Part shown: positions 13,165 to 23,153 of the stretch, one piece after another
Numbering within the stretch: position 1 is the first letter of the stretch
How the letters are laid out: each line of letters begins with the position of its first letter
Source: Parascedosporium putredinis
Taxonomy: Eukaryota; Ascomycota; Sordariomycetes; Microascales; Microascaceae
Reading direction: 5' to 3'
NCBI GenBank assembly: GCA_949357655.1
Contig: CASHTG010000021.1
Span: 1-64,000, forward strand
DNA length: 64,000 bases
The notes under the pieces: generated by a model
Told to the model about the DNA's origin: nothing
Database searches by the model: none
The model's input: the letters and a program-made list of their open reading frames with translations, nothing else
Program-made: the position numbers and the translations under genes

Positions 13165-14127
13165 CTAGTTGTCCGAACTTCGTTTTCTACAATGTCTTTT
13201 TCCATCACGGAAGTCGCGCATTAGTGCAAGGAAGGTAGATTCTTTCCATTTCGTACCATCCTCGTGGTCAACCGTATCGAGGATTCTTTTCGCAGCCTGG
13301 GAAACTGATGATTCACTGTTTATGCAGTGCTGCGAAGATTCCCCACCCGGCTGGCTGAGCGAGGAGGTTGGCTCATGTTCGTGCACGTCAATCGAAGCCT
13401 GTTCAGCATGACCTGGCTGGCTTGAACCCCCGCAAGTCTGGGCCTCGACTGTGACATCTCCTAACTCACGTGATAGCTCCTGTAATGCCGCATCAACATC
13501 GTCGAATACTCTTTTCTGAGGTATATGCGTGTTCATCCAGTCATGAATCTCCTGCCCCGGTGGATATTGCGCTATCATTGTTGGGGGCTTGAAGAGCCCA
13601 ATCGCAGGGTATGGCGAGACTGTATTAGGCTCGGTAGCCCTGCTGGTCTGCTGTGCGTGAGAGTAAGCGACCATGGTAGTATTCGGACTTGCTGGTTCAT
13701 GACTTGTGAAGCGGCTTCTTTGTAACCCAGTCGTGGTAAACCTCGTGTATTCATCCGTCCAGGCATCGTGTCTAGGAGCCTGATTATCCACAACAGGCGA
13801 GAAATTCTGAAGCGGACGGGACTTCATATGAGGTAAAACGCCCGAGTTGAGCGCTGGGATCGGATGGTCTTCGCCAACAAACTCGAGAAACCCCCGTTGC
13901 CCTTGGGTATGGTTTGAGGTTGGCCGAAATGCCTGTGAGCCACATTAGTGGGGTTAGCCATGTTTGATGGGACTTCCAGCAACACCCCCAGGAAACCTTC
14001 GCAGCCTTAGGCTTACAGTATAGGAAGGAGCTGATAAGGCCGCCAGCCGATCATGTTGAGTGGGGGTTTCCTGTTGTTTGAGAAGACCCTTCAAAGGGTT
14101 GGAACCCGAACAAGAGTCACCGGACAT
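13165..14127 (-). CDS. PEX20: PEX20-type peroxisomal import co-receptor
   Basis: Pex20-type proteins act with Pex7 in importing PTS2 proteins into fungal peroxisomes and cycle between cytosol and membrane. Exon 1 (14127-14017) encodes 37 residues beginning MSGDSCSG, then SNPLKGLLKQQ and QHDRLAAL. This is the conserved Pex20 N-terminus with the cysteine needed for receptor recycling. An 84-nt intron with good borders follows, then exon 2 (13932-13165). Exon 2 opens with AFRP and carries a tryptophan motif (AWTDEY). It ends in AAKRILDTVDHEDG...STFLALMRDFRDG, the typical C-terminal helix that ends before the stop. Total length is about 292 residues, shorter than the roughly 400 usual in filamentous fungi, and the middle is poorly conserved. 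I see no frameshift. A divergent paralogue is possible. Confidence 0.75.
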
Positions 14128-15423
14128 GGTGTGGACAGAGTTGAATGAGGGAGAGTGATTTCGAGAAAGATATATAGTGCATATACGAAGGACAGTTTAA
14201 ACAGCTGAAAGTGTATGAAGGCTTAGTGTTGGGACCTCAGTGAAAGATATAAATTATGCGGATGCGAAAAGAAGAGATAAACGATAGTTATGAGTGGCAA
14301 TTGTGGATGATAAATCTTTAAACAAAGCATCCTCTATTTTAGGGTGGATAGTTCCATCTTATGAGCAATAGATCAACAAATGTGATAGATCCATTGGTGG
14401 CTAGATCACTTGGTTTCGCACCGATGAGCCGAGGTCCTGTCACCATCTTATTAGAATATCCAGGCCGACTAGGGGCCACAACACTAATGGATGGAATGGA
14501 TCCATCCATTTCGATCAGGTAATCTATATCAATCGATTTTAATGGGCCCGACTGGGGGACTATATAGAGAATTTTTAGTATATTAGTCAGCGACATTATA
14601 GTTAGAAGCTCCTTCCTTCTCAACTCTCCCACTAATATCACCACCCTTCTTATACCTATTTCTACTAAATAAAAAAGTGCGTATAGGACGATCATAGGCG
14701 GCATATCATAGGTAACTATAGGTAATATATAGTAGCTGATTTCTTATATTATCTATAACCTTAGGAATAATTTCATTTTTAAATATATTTTCCTTTAAAT
14801 TAATTAATATATATATATATATTATATTTTTCAGTAGAATAAAAATAAATAAAATAAATAAAATAAATAAAATAAATAAAATAAATAAAATAAATAAAAT
14901 AAATAAAATAAATAAAATAAATAAAATAAATAAAATAAATAAAATAAATAAAATAAATAAAATAAATAAAATAAATAAAATAAATAAAATAAATAAAATA
15001 AATAAAATAAATAAAATAAATAAAATAAATAAAATAAATAAAATAAATAAAATAAATAAAATAAATAAAATAAATAAAATAAATAAAATAAAATAAATAA
15101 ATAAAATAAATAATAAGGTCTCTAATATCTGAAATTTACTAGCTTAATAGACTTCCGCTTATAATTCAAAAGGCTACTGCTTTATAGTGCTTGTAGTCTT
15201 ACTTTTCCACCATGCTCAGTGTGGTAGCTTACGTAAAGCTGTGCTATGTAGTGATGGAGATGTATCGGTTCGCCAGGCCCTTTTCTTATCATCTTTATCC
15301 CTTCTGGTCCCTTGAACTTATCCCGCGTTTGTGCGCTCTGATGTGATGTCGAACCCCGAAGCGTTGCTTTTGCGTCTACCTGAGTCTAAGAGCTGAACCG
15401 CTGTCAGAGGCGGTGTAATCCCT
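14128..15423. other. Intergenic region with AT-rich stretch and minisatellite
   Basis: Upstream flank shared by the divergent PEX20-like and YND1 genes. The part from about 14300 to 15120 is AT-rich and holds a 9-bp tandem repeat, listed separately. A 121-codon minus-strand ORF at 14339-14704 has no recognisable features. I see no convincing gene. Confidence 0.6.
14841..15112. repeat. 9-bp minisatellite (AAAATAAAT)n
   Basis: About 27 near-perfect tandem copies of the 9-bp unit AAAATAAAT run from about 14841 to 15085, followed by an irregular tail of ATAAA units. The array is almost free of G and C. Confidence 0.95.
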
Positions 15424-17489
15424 ATGGACGATACTTGTGAGTGTTCATATCGCCATACCCGCTCCTCTCCTACTGACATGGCCTTGTCAAGGGCACTGGG
15501 GTGTTGTCATAGATGCTGGCTCGTCGGGAACGAGGATCTATGTTTACAAATGGCCTCATGATCCTATCAGCCCATCAAGAGCGTCCTTGCCAACATTGAT
15601 TTTGGCCGAGTCACATAAAGTTCGGCCCGGTATATCTTCTTATTTACAAAACCTCGATCAGATTGGGTCGGACTATCTCCCGCCTCTTCTGACGGCTGCT
15701 GCCCACGCCATTCCCGTTCAAGACCGACACCGGACCCCGATATTTTTCATGGCCACTGCTGGGATTCGGATGATGGCGAAACAGGAACAGGACGTTCTGT
15801 TGAACAGTGTCTGCGCATACCTCCGCTCTGGTAGTGAGTTTCGCCTTGATGACTGCAAATCGCAAGTCCAGGTTATATCTGGGGAGACAGAGGGCGTGTA
15901 CGGTTGGCTCGCTGCAAACTATCTTCTGGATCGCTTCCGTGATCTACCTGATTCTGTTCGAAATGATGCACAGGGTACCTATGGCTTCCTTGATATGGGG
16001 GTGCTTCTGCCCAAATCGTCTATGCACCCAATAGTACTGAAGCGGCCCGTCATGCAGACGACTTGAAACTTATACGCCTCCGGAGCCAGGATGGAAGCGC
16101 TCGGGAATACAGGGTTTTCGCTGCTTCCTTCCTTGGCTTTGGGGCGAACACCGCGCGCCAAAGGTATAATGATGCTCTGATTGACCAATACTTCGCCGAG
16201 GATTCACGACTACTCCCCGATCCCTGCCTTCCTCATGGACTACAAACCAACATTCACGGCGATATTTTGTCGAATGTGGAACCAGCCGATAACAACATAT
16301 TTCAGGGTACGGGTGATTTTCCCCAATGTCTACGACTCACCCGACCACTACTTCGAAAAGAGGCCATTTGCAAGGAACTTCCTTGTTTATTTGACGGCAA
16401 GCATGCGCCTGCACTCGATTTCCAAGTCAACCGTTTCGTCGGCATTTCAGAGTATTGGCATCTGACGCATGGACTTTTCAAATTACCTGGGCCTGACCCA
16501 TATAACCTTCTATCGTATCAAACTAAGGTGGATGGCTTCTGTAGCAGAGAATGGCGTGAAATTGAAATTGAAATAACGCGGGGGATCAAAAACAAGCATT
16601 TGGATGAGAAGTTACGGAATGCGCAAGAGGCTTGTTTTAAGGCATCCTGGCTCATCAACCTTCTTCATGAGGGAATTGGGATTCCAAAGATCAATGCCGC
16701 GCCGCCATTATCATCTAACCTTGACCCATCCCTTGCTTCTAATGGGACGGTTTTGGAGCAGGGCCTGGTGGACCTTTTCAAACCTGTTAATAAAGTTGAT
16801 GGCGTAGAGCTCAGCTGGACACTTGGCCACATTCTCTTGTACGCCAGTAGCCGTATAAGACCTAAGTTTAATGACCTGGCCGTTGGGTTTGGTCAGAATA
16901 TACCGGGGCTACCGCTAGATTTCGAATACTCTTCTCCATCAACCGTGGACAATCCAGTTCAGCCCGAATCAGCCTCGGCTCAGACGAATCCTCTCTCTCA
17001 TACCCGGACACCATCTTTCGCTCTCCTCACGGTTTTCCTTTCCGTTATGGTTTTTGTTTATATACTATTCCGGCGCCGGGAACGAAGGGCTTTCCTATCT
17101 GCTAAAGTCATTTCTGTTATGCGTCGATACCGCCGGCGATGTAGTCTGAGAAGCTTGCGCCTACTTCTTCCATTCGCAAGGGACTTAGCAAGGGATGATC
17201 ATGGCACCTATGATGCGATACTAGAAGAAGGAACCTTCGAATATCGCGTGAGTGAGCTGGATGGAGACGACGCTGACGACCTCACTCCACCTCACAGTGC
17301 TGTCTCCTCAGGAATCCTCACTTCGAAAACCCAGCCGACTGGCGGAATGAATCACCGTCCAATGTACTTGCACCGCTAAATGATCTGATTGGTAGAAGCG
17401 ATAGTATAGAACACCTTGCAACCCCGATCCAGACATTCAGTATTGGGCGTAGGAGCCGAGCTGGAAGTCCAACAAGAGGCAAGGCGTGA
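15424..17489 (+). CDS. YND1: Golgi apyrase (GDA1/CD39 family nucleoside phosphatase)
   Basis: The enzyme hydrolyses nucleoside di- and triphosphates in the Golgi lumen, supporting nucleotide-sugar exchange for glycosylation. A 13-nt first exon (MDDT) and a 55-nt intron precede WHWGVVIDAGSSGTRIYVY, the first apyrase conserved region. Region 2 is ATAGIRMM (about 15756) and region 3 is ISGETEGVYGWLAANYLL (about 15873). Region 4, LDMGGASAQ, is split by a frameshift at the G run 15996-16000, where one G is missing. A C-terminal membrane segment (LTVFLSVMVFVYILF, about 17028) and a basic-then-acidic tail match the YND1 arrangement. A second missing base near 17340 moves the true stop from 17379 to 17489, since the shifted frame stays open through GRRSRAGSPTR. 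Otherwise the gene looks intact. Confidence 0.88.
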
Positions 17490-17775
17490 ACAGCGTCTGG
17501 CCCACATCCTTGATGAATAGCCATGCCCCACCATGTCCTTGAAGCGTGATGTGAGAGGACATTGTAGAGGGAGGCAAGGGGAGGTATCCTGCTTGATCCT
17601 CGTTTTGTAGATTGGCCTGCACACCCACAAACAATAGATTTGATTAATTTGCCTTCTATATTAGCTAAGGCTTAGTTCACTTTGGCTAGTGTGAACAAAC
17701 TCACATCTGGCCAACTGGAAAATGATATATATATCCTTTCGTTATACACAGGCATGGTCTCCGAGAAAGCCATGC

Positions 17776-18352
17776 TCACTCTTCCTGCTTGTCAAGGAAC
17801 CTCGGATCTGAGCGGAGGCGGCTCTCAAACTTTGACCACCAGGCCTCGAACGCTTTGAGTGGTACCATTTCCGGTTGACTAGGCCCGGCCGCACCGCTGT
17901 AGCTTGCTAAAAGTTGAAAGCGTTCTGTATGATCTTTTGCGCAAGCAGTACTGTATTGCCAGTAGTGACTGGAGCGATAGGGCTAGACGTGGAGAGTTCC
18001 GCGAGGCGTGTAGCTATGGCAGCAGAAGGCTCGATCGATAATCCAATGATTATCTGGCTGGATGGGGTAATTTTGAATACAGAGCTTTCCTTCCCTTGAC
18101 CCACTGCCCCATGGAACTTGAAATTTGGCGCACGCCCTGTAGATGAGGCAGCTGTTACCTCCTCTGCTGTTGCTGCATAGATAGCCGCACCTGTGTCAGG
18201 CGGAGAGTGACACCTGGGAGAAGAAATACTACGATATGAGTAAACTGTCTATCCGGAAGCGTGTACATGAATGATGTATCGGACAGGATCGTAGTGGGCT
18301 CAATAATCACGGGGCTTCCCGCGGGGATGACCCCAAATAGTGGAGTTGCCAT
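17776..18352 (-). CDS. OPI10: Hikeshi/OPI10 family Hsp70 nuclear import carrier
   Basis: Hikeshi proteins carry Hsp70 into the nucleus during stress; yeast OPI10 is a member. The N-terminus MATPLFGVIPAGSPV, followed by HIVVFLLPGVTL, is the family hallmark. FKFHGAVGQGKESSVFKI and IIIGLSIEPSAAI follow. The C-terminal domain holds QKIIQNAFNFLASYS, then MVPLKAFEAWWSKFESRLRSDPRFL. Total length of about 190 residues is normal. Two single-base gaps break the frame: near 18202 (CC should be CCC) and near 17910 (TTTT should be TTTTT). Repairing the reading frame mentally gives an uninterrupted family match. It shares a 264-bp divergent promoter with the Nudix gene and converges on YND1. Confidence 0.88.
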
Positions 18353-18616
18353 GCTCTGTGTGAGAGACGGTATGGGTGTAATGCGCCCCAGCTGTCGCGG
18401 TTGGAAAAAATTGAGGGGAAAGGCTGGTGTTGGGGCGCCCAGGGGAGGGAGGATGCTTGGGATGTCATTAGTGATGTCCTTATGAGGGGCAAAAGTTTGC
18501 CGTTTTGGTGGGGTAAAATTTCAACCTGCTCTGGAGGTAAGTTAAAGGGTTTCTTAACATGCACTCCAGGGTCTTTATAAGTTATCCTTTTAGCGAGCCA
18601 CCGAAGCCAAAGAAAC

Positions 18617-19665
18617 ATGAAGAAAACGAACCTTGACCTCGTTAGAGAGGTAGATAGGTGAGTAGGATGGACTAAGCACATGCATGACGAACTAATCTGA
18701 TATTTGAGTCGCTTTAGTTTTCCGCTGGGACTCACGACTGAAAACGACCCCGATATTCCAACCAGGTTCTTTACACATGGGTTCTTGATGATGGCGACAA
18801 TACCATACCTGTTGGATATATAAAGCTCGAGATTTTGAAGAAGATTCAGGAAGTTCCTAGCCGCTTGAAACAGTATCTCGATATCAATCATGAAAGTCAA
18901 ACGATCGCGATACAGCTTGATAATGCTCCCACGAATCTGAGCCAGTACATCTCTGAAATCGCTGAGTACTGGAGAGAGCATGGGACTTTCTCTATACTCC
19001 GTACTTGGAAAGATGAGCCGTGGCCTGTGTATAGGAGCATAGGTGACGCGGCCTGCACTATCGAGAGATCTGCCGCTGGTCTCTTTGGTGTTAATAGGTA
19101 TGGTGTTCACCTCACGGGATACGTACGATGCCCCGAAGATACATATGGGATGAAGATCTGGGTTGCTACTAGATCCGCATCTAAATCGACTTTCCCCAGC
19201 ATGCTTGATAACACTGTCGCTGGTGGGCTGATGGCAGGCGAGGAGCCCTTCGACTGTGTCGTGCGAGAGGCGGATGAAGAAGCAAGTTTGCCAAGTAGCC
19301 TGGTGCGCAACTCTGCATCGCTTGCAGGTACTATCACTTATGTTTATGTCACCGACGAACGCGCTGGTGGGGAATCCGGCCTCATCTATCCGGAATGCCA
19401 ATGGGTTTATGACTTGGAGATACCTGGTGATGTGATTCCTGTGCCTAAGGATGGCGAGGCTGAGTCGTTCAGCCTTTATAGCATTGGGGAGATACGCAGT
19501 CTACTAGAAGAGGGCAGGTTTAAGCCTAATTGTGCGCTGGTGATGATCGACTTCTTTATCCGCCATGGAATTCTCAACACCATGAACGAGCCGCATTTGC
19601 AAGATATATGCCATCATCTACATCGGAAGTTGCCCTTTCCCGGCCCCCACGAGGAGTACACTTGA
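18617..19665 (+). CDS. Nudix hydrolase of the DUF4743/thiamine-pyrophosphokinase-related family
   Basis: The family joins an N-terminal DUF4743 region to a Nudix domain. In fission yeast the relative Tnr3 carries a thiamine pyrophosphokinase as well; that part is absent here. The Nudix box is complete at about 19217-19280, following the pattern G-x5-E-x7-RE-x2-EE, with serine where glycine usually follows. The C-terminal block ECQWVYDLEIP, then FKPNCALVMIDFFIRHG, is typical of the family. Exon 1 is short (MKKTNLDLVREVD, donor GTGAGT near 18657). The second exon begins near 18710-18715. A single missing base near 18768 is needed to join it to the long frame. The substrate is unknown; oxidised thiamine pyrophosphates are a suggestion from relatives. 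Confidence 0.8.
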
Positions 19666-19861
19666 ATGCATGTTGGGCCAATGGGTCTTGTGGTATCTGG
19701 CAGGGAGTGGTAGAAAGGAAGAGATCCATTGGCTTGAGCGAGTATCTGATCCAGCCAACCGCTCAATGTATACATTTAATTGCCTGGAGGTTCTAAATTC
19801 CCTAGTATTGTTTCTTCACTTATTTATATCCGACTGTAGGGATTCGTGTGTTTTTGTTGCT

Positions 19862-20362
19862 TTACTTTTTTACGAGGAGGTATGTGTACTGACTCTGAGT
19901 GGGCTTAATTTTTGTACGGGCCCTCAAGGGACATTAAAAGGCCCCCAAAGGAAATGTATGCTTTTCTAGATTATAGTTAGCGCATGGCATTCAGAGACAG
20001 GGCGAGATAGACCAACATTGTTTGTCCATCTTCTCCATCCTCAAATTTGTAGATCTTGCCATGGCAAACATAATCAAACATGTCTGCAAGGCTTGTTTCG
20101 GGGTGAGCACCCTTTTGTGATCTCTCCAGCCCTTTTCATCATCCTTTGACCCATCTAGTGCAAGTGATGTAGCAAGGACTACGTTAATACCTTCGCTAAC
20201 TTGACAAGGGAAAAGTTCGACATTGATGTCAAGCGATATGACAGTCTGATTATCGGTGGATGTAGCGAAAAGACGAGCGACGCGGTCATATTTAGATTGA
20301 TCTATGCTGGTGATTGTGAAAGACTCCTCGAAAAGGGTTGCATCGCCGCCGGTTGTCGTCAT
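19862..20362 (-). CDS. RPB8: RNA polymerases I, II and III subunit RPABC3 (Rpb8)
   Basis: A small common subunit of all three nuclear RNA polymerases. The N-terminus has LFEESFTITSID, YDRVARLFATSTD and ISLDINVELFPCQ, all diagnostic. GSKDDEKGWRD follows. After a missing base near 20111 the frame continues with DMFDYVCHGKIYKFEDGEDGQT. A 51-nt intron comes next, and the last exon has SFGGLLMSLEGPYKKLSPLRV and ends near YLLVKK at 19862. Two further gaps (near 19911 in an A run and near 19890) are needed to reach that stop. The unspliced frame ends earlier, at 19991. Rpb8 is essential in yeast, so three frameshifts in 500 bp argue for sequence errors. Confidence 0.85.
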
Positions 20363-20597
20363 TTTTAGAAAAGGGTACGAGGGTGCAGTCTTGATTCCCG
20401 TCGAGGAAAGGTATGTATGACCGATTCTCGAAACTTTTTATTTTTATTTTGACGCTGTTGGGGAGGTGGCAACGAACTTCTCGAATTATTCCTCATGCTT
20501 GGAGAAACGCCCCGGTATAAAGATTATTGGTGCATATTACCCCCAAACCCCGGCATGCTTCCTGCATGGCTTGAGATTCCACAACGCTCGCTGAAAA

Positions 20598-21812
20598 ATG
20601 CCTTTTCGTCGGAAGAATACAATTGTTTGCTCTTCTTCGTTGCAAAACCAGGCTACAAATAGCTTGCCGGAAGGTACGAGACAAATATTCCCCAAGGAAC
20701 GAGACCGTCACCTCTCGATGGGCGCCTGGTGCTATCCACCGGCACTGCTTCCCTAGATGCCGCGCTTGGCGGGCATGCAGGATTGCCTTTGGGAACCTGT
20801 CTCCTTCTTCAGGAAAAGGGCACCACCGATTTTGGGGGAATTCTCTCACGATACTATGCGGCGGAAGGACTTGTCCAAGGCCACCATGTTCACGTCTTTG
20901 GACCAGGCGATGGATGGGCGAAAGACTTGCCCGGTCTTGCTACTCTCGACAACCCCCGGACCGAAATCGATTGAGAAAAAATGAAGATTGCATGGAGATA
21001 CGAGTCACTGGGCACGAATAATCCTCGGGAAGTAGGTGAGTCTCCCTACGTGCTCCTTCCTTACTATGAAGGGGTGACATGACGCAGGATAGCGACAAGA
21101 GATACTACATACCGGTGCATGCTCAATAACTCGTTAAATTTTACTAGGACTTGGGGTGTTGGATTACCGCGTGACTGGCACTTTTTGTCATGTGTTTGAT
21201 ATTAGCAAACGGCTTAGTATGAGCGATATCCGTGGGATCCTAAGGTTTTATCCCCTGGAAAGGTGCATCCCGCCGCGTGCACGAGAGTCCCCTGTGGGTT
21301 TTATTTCCGAGTTATCAGAGAGAATTGCTGCGTCACCGGATGCTCTCCATCGCGTGATACTATCTAGCTTTAACTCCCCAACGACATATGGTATGCAAGC
21401 ATTATCTGCAGACGACACTCTGCAACTACTGCACGGTCTGCGGGGACTATTGCGCCAACACAAGGATCGTCTTTCGGCGTTCGTCCAGCTCCCAACCGCC
21501 TTTTCACCCCGATCCTCGGGATTGACACGCTGGATAGAATTGTTGGCTGATGGGGTTTTCGAGCTGGCGTTGATGGCGGGAGATTCCAATAGTGCTCAGG
21601 GATTGGTCCAGGCTCATAGCCTGCCAATCCAAGGCGAGCGTGGAAAAGGATCACAAATAATTGGTTGGCATTCTAACATGTCGTTCAAAGTGAGCAAGAC
21701 AAGCGGCATGCTAATTGAAGATCTCAGTCTTCCCCCTGCTTGCCAGCTGAACAAGAGCATCAAACCCCTAATAAAAGCTTTGACTTTTAAACGGAAAACA
21801 ATACCGAGGTAG
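20598..21812 (+). CDS. ELP4: Elongator complex subunit 4
   Basis: Elp4 is one of the RecA-like Elp4-5-6 subunits of Elongator, which modifies wobble uridines in tRNA. The protein starts MPFRRKNTIV. It continues through a conserved block with LSTGTASLDAALGGHAGLPLG, then GTTDFGGILSRYYAAEGLVQG. MKIAWRYESLG leads into an intron (about 21035-21148). Exon 2 has FCHVFDISKRL, the FYPLERC...PPRARESPV segment, FVQLPTAFSPRSSGLTRWIE and a serine-rich tail. Frame breaks at about 20697 (GG), 20955-20959 (C/G run) and 20975-20980 (A run) each fit one missing base. Transcription is divergent from RPB8 with 235 bp between starts. Confidence 0.87.
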
Positions 21813-22207
21813 ATGGAGCTGCGAACATGCGGGATCGGTTGCTTACAAGGCATCAGTTGCTTTGTCAGCCAACATAACTCTAGCGATTAGAAAAGACAAG
21901 AAAACTTTTTCCTCACTGCATAGTTTATAACCTATCTTGGACATCTTCCCCACAATCCTAATGTTTTGACAGAGCTCAGAAGGCCTCGTAAGTTTGTCTC
22001 TTCCTACGATCCAATTTTGGTATCGAATTTTTCTTTTCTATAAAGCCCATGATTTTATTTTAAAATCTGTCAATCCCCTGAAAATAGTTTGGTGTTGAAA
22101 AACAATTATCTATGAGGCTGCAATAGCATACTTCGTCCATCGCCGTCATCATTTAGGGAATAAACTGGCTAATTTTGTGCGGTTAGCCTAGAGTTGACAA
22201 ACGAGGC
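21813..22207. other. Intergenic, ELP4 to SEN34
   Basis: About 395 bp between two co-directional genes. I see no ORF or RNA gene in it. Confidence 0.6.
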
Positions 22208-23061
22208 ATGGATAACCATTGCGAAATAGATCGTGTCATCATTTCCAAAGTGGCTGGTTGCTATCTGGTTTTTGATCGGCAGCAGATAGCTTTTCTTCGC
22301 CGACAATGTGCAGCTTGTGGTGTGCTAGTGGGTACAGTACCACAGAGCCCAACACAGAACGTTTTCCTGGGTGTTCCTTTGGAACTGAGTGAGGAGGAGG
22401 TACAGTTACTCACTGAGCAAAATCTTGCGTATGTCCGTAACGAAGCTCAGTTTCAGAAACGCATCTGTGAAGGGGTTGAAGCTGGTATCCGACTTCATAC
22501 ATAGTGAAACTCAAATTTGCGCGTGAGGAGGTAAGGCAGGTCGTTGAAGGTCGTTTCTCGCTCAAGCATCGCCGTAGTGTGGGAAATTCCTTTGGTCCAA
22601 ATGCTCGTGGTGCTGAAACGACTGAGTCTACTGAACTTCGTCTCCATCCACACTGGGGAAGCACAAACGCACCAATAGAAGAACCGGAAACTATCACACG
22701 AACACCGTTCTCGGTGACCTGGACAAATATTGCTCTGCAGGATTCATCGGTCTCGCCAGTGCGTGCGCAAGCACTACATTGCACTTCACTGCTTCGTCGT
22801 TTGAGGACCAACCTGTATTATACAACGCCTGGAATGCGTTTTGGTGCACATCTTAGTGTATATCCTGGTGACCCGTTTCGGTTCCATGCCCATTACGTTG
22901 CAAATCACTGTAGCTTGGATGAGTCGGTCTCTCTGTTAGATATAGTGAGCGGGGGCCGACTAAGCACTACGGTCAAGAAGGGGTTTCTTATCGGGGGCAG
23001 CAGTCGCATCTATTCGGACGACACAGCGAGACTCTTCTGTATAGAGTGGGCAGGAATGTAA
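22208..23061 (+). CDS. SEN34: tRNA-splicing endonuclease catalytic subunit Sen34
   Basis: This subunit cleaves the 3' splice site of intron-containing pre-tRNAs within the Sen2-15-34-54 complex. The N-terminal part reads VIISKVAGCYLVFDRQQIAFLRR, then QNVFLGVPLELSEEEVQLL, typical of Sen34. The C-terminal endonuclease fold shows TTPGMRFGAHLSVYPGDP, FRFHAHYVA, and STTVKKGFLIGG with a final CIEWAGM. The expected catalytic Tyr, His and Lys are in the YPGD, FHAH and TVKKG motifs. One missing base near 22500 joins the two open frames. The length of about 285 residues is normal. It converges on the ASI-type gene with only 92 bp between stops. Confidence 0.88.
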
Positions 23062-23153
23062 CCCTGTAACCCACATCTGATTTTGAATTGCCTCTTCCAA
23101 CAAATATTATGATAGAACATCATCAGCTTCTTCATGGTACAACATCAGCTTCT

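Noticed and set aside
14339..14704. 121-codon minus-strand ORF next to the minisatellite
   Set aside because: It sits in AT-rich intergenic DNA, has no motif and no plausible splice partners.
15994..16070. Split of YND1 into two genes, or a programmed frameshift
   Set aside because: The break is a missing G in a G run inside the conserved DMGGASAQ motif, and the same kind of gap recurs in unrelated genes. A sequence error explains it better.
18307..19401. 364-codon ORF on the minus strand
   Set aside because: It lies antisense to the Nudix gene, whose plus-strand frame has a complete Nudix box, and overlaps the OPI10 start. The composition is shadow-like and no family is recognisable.
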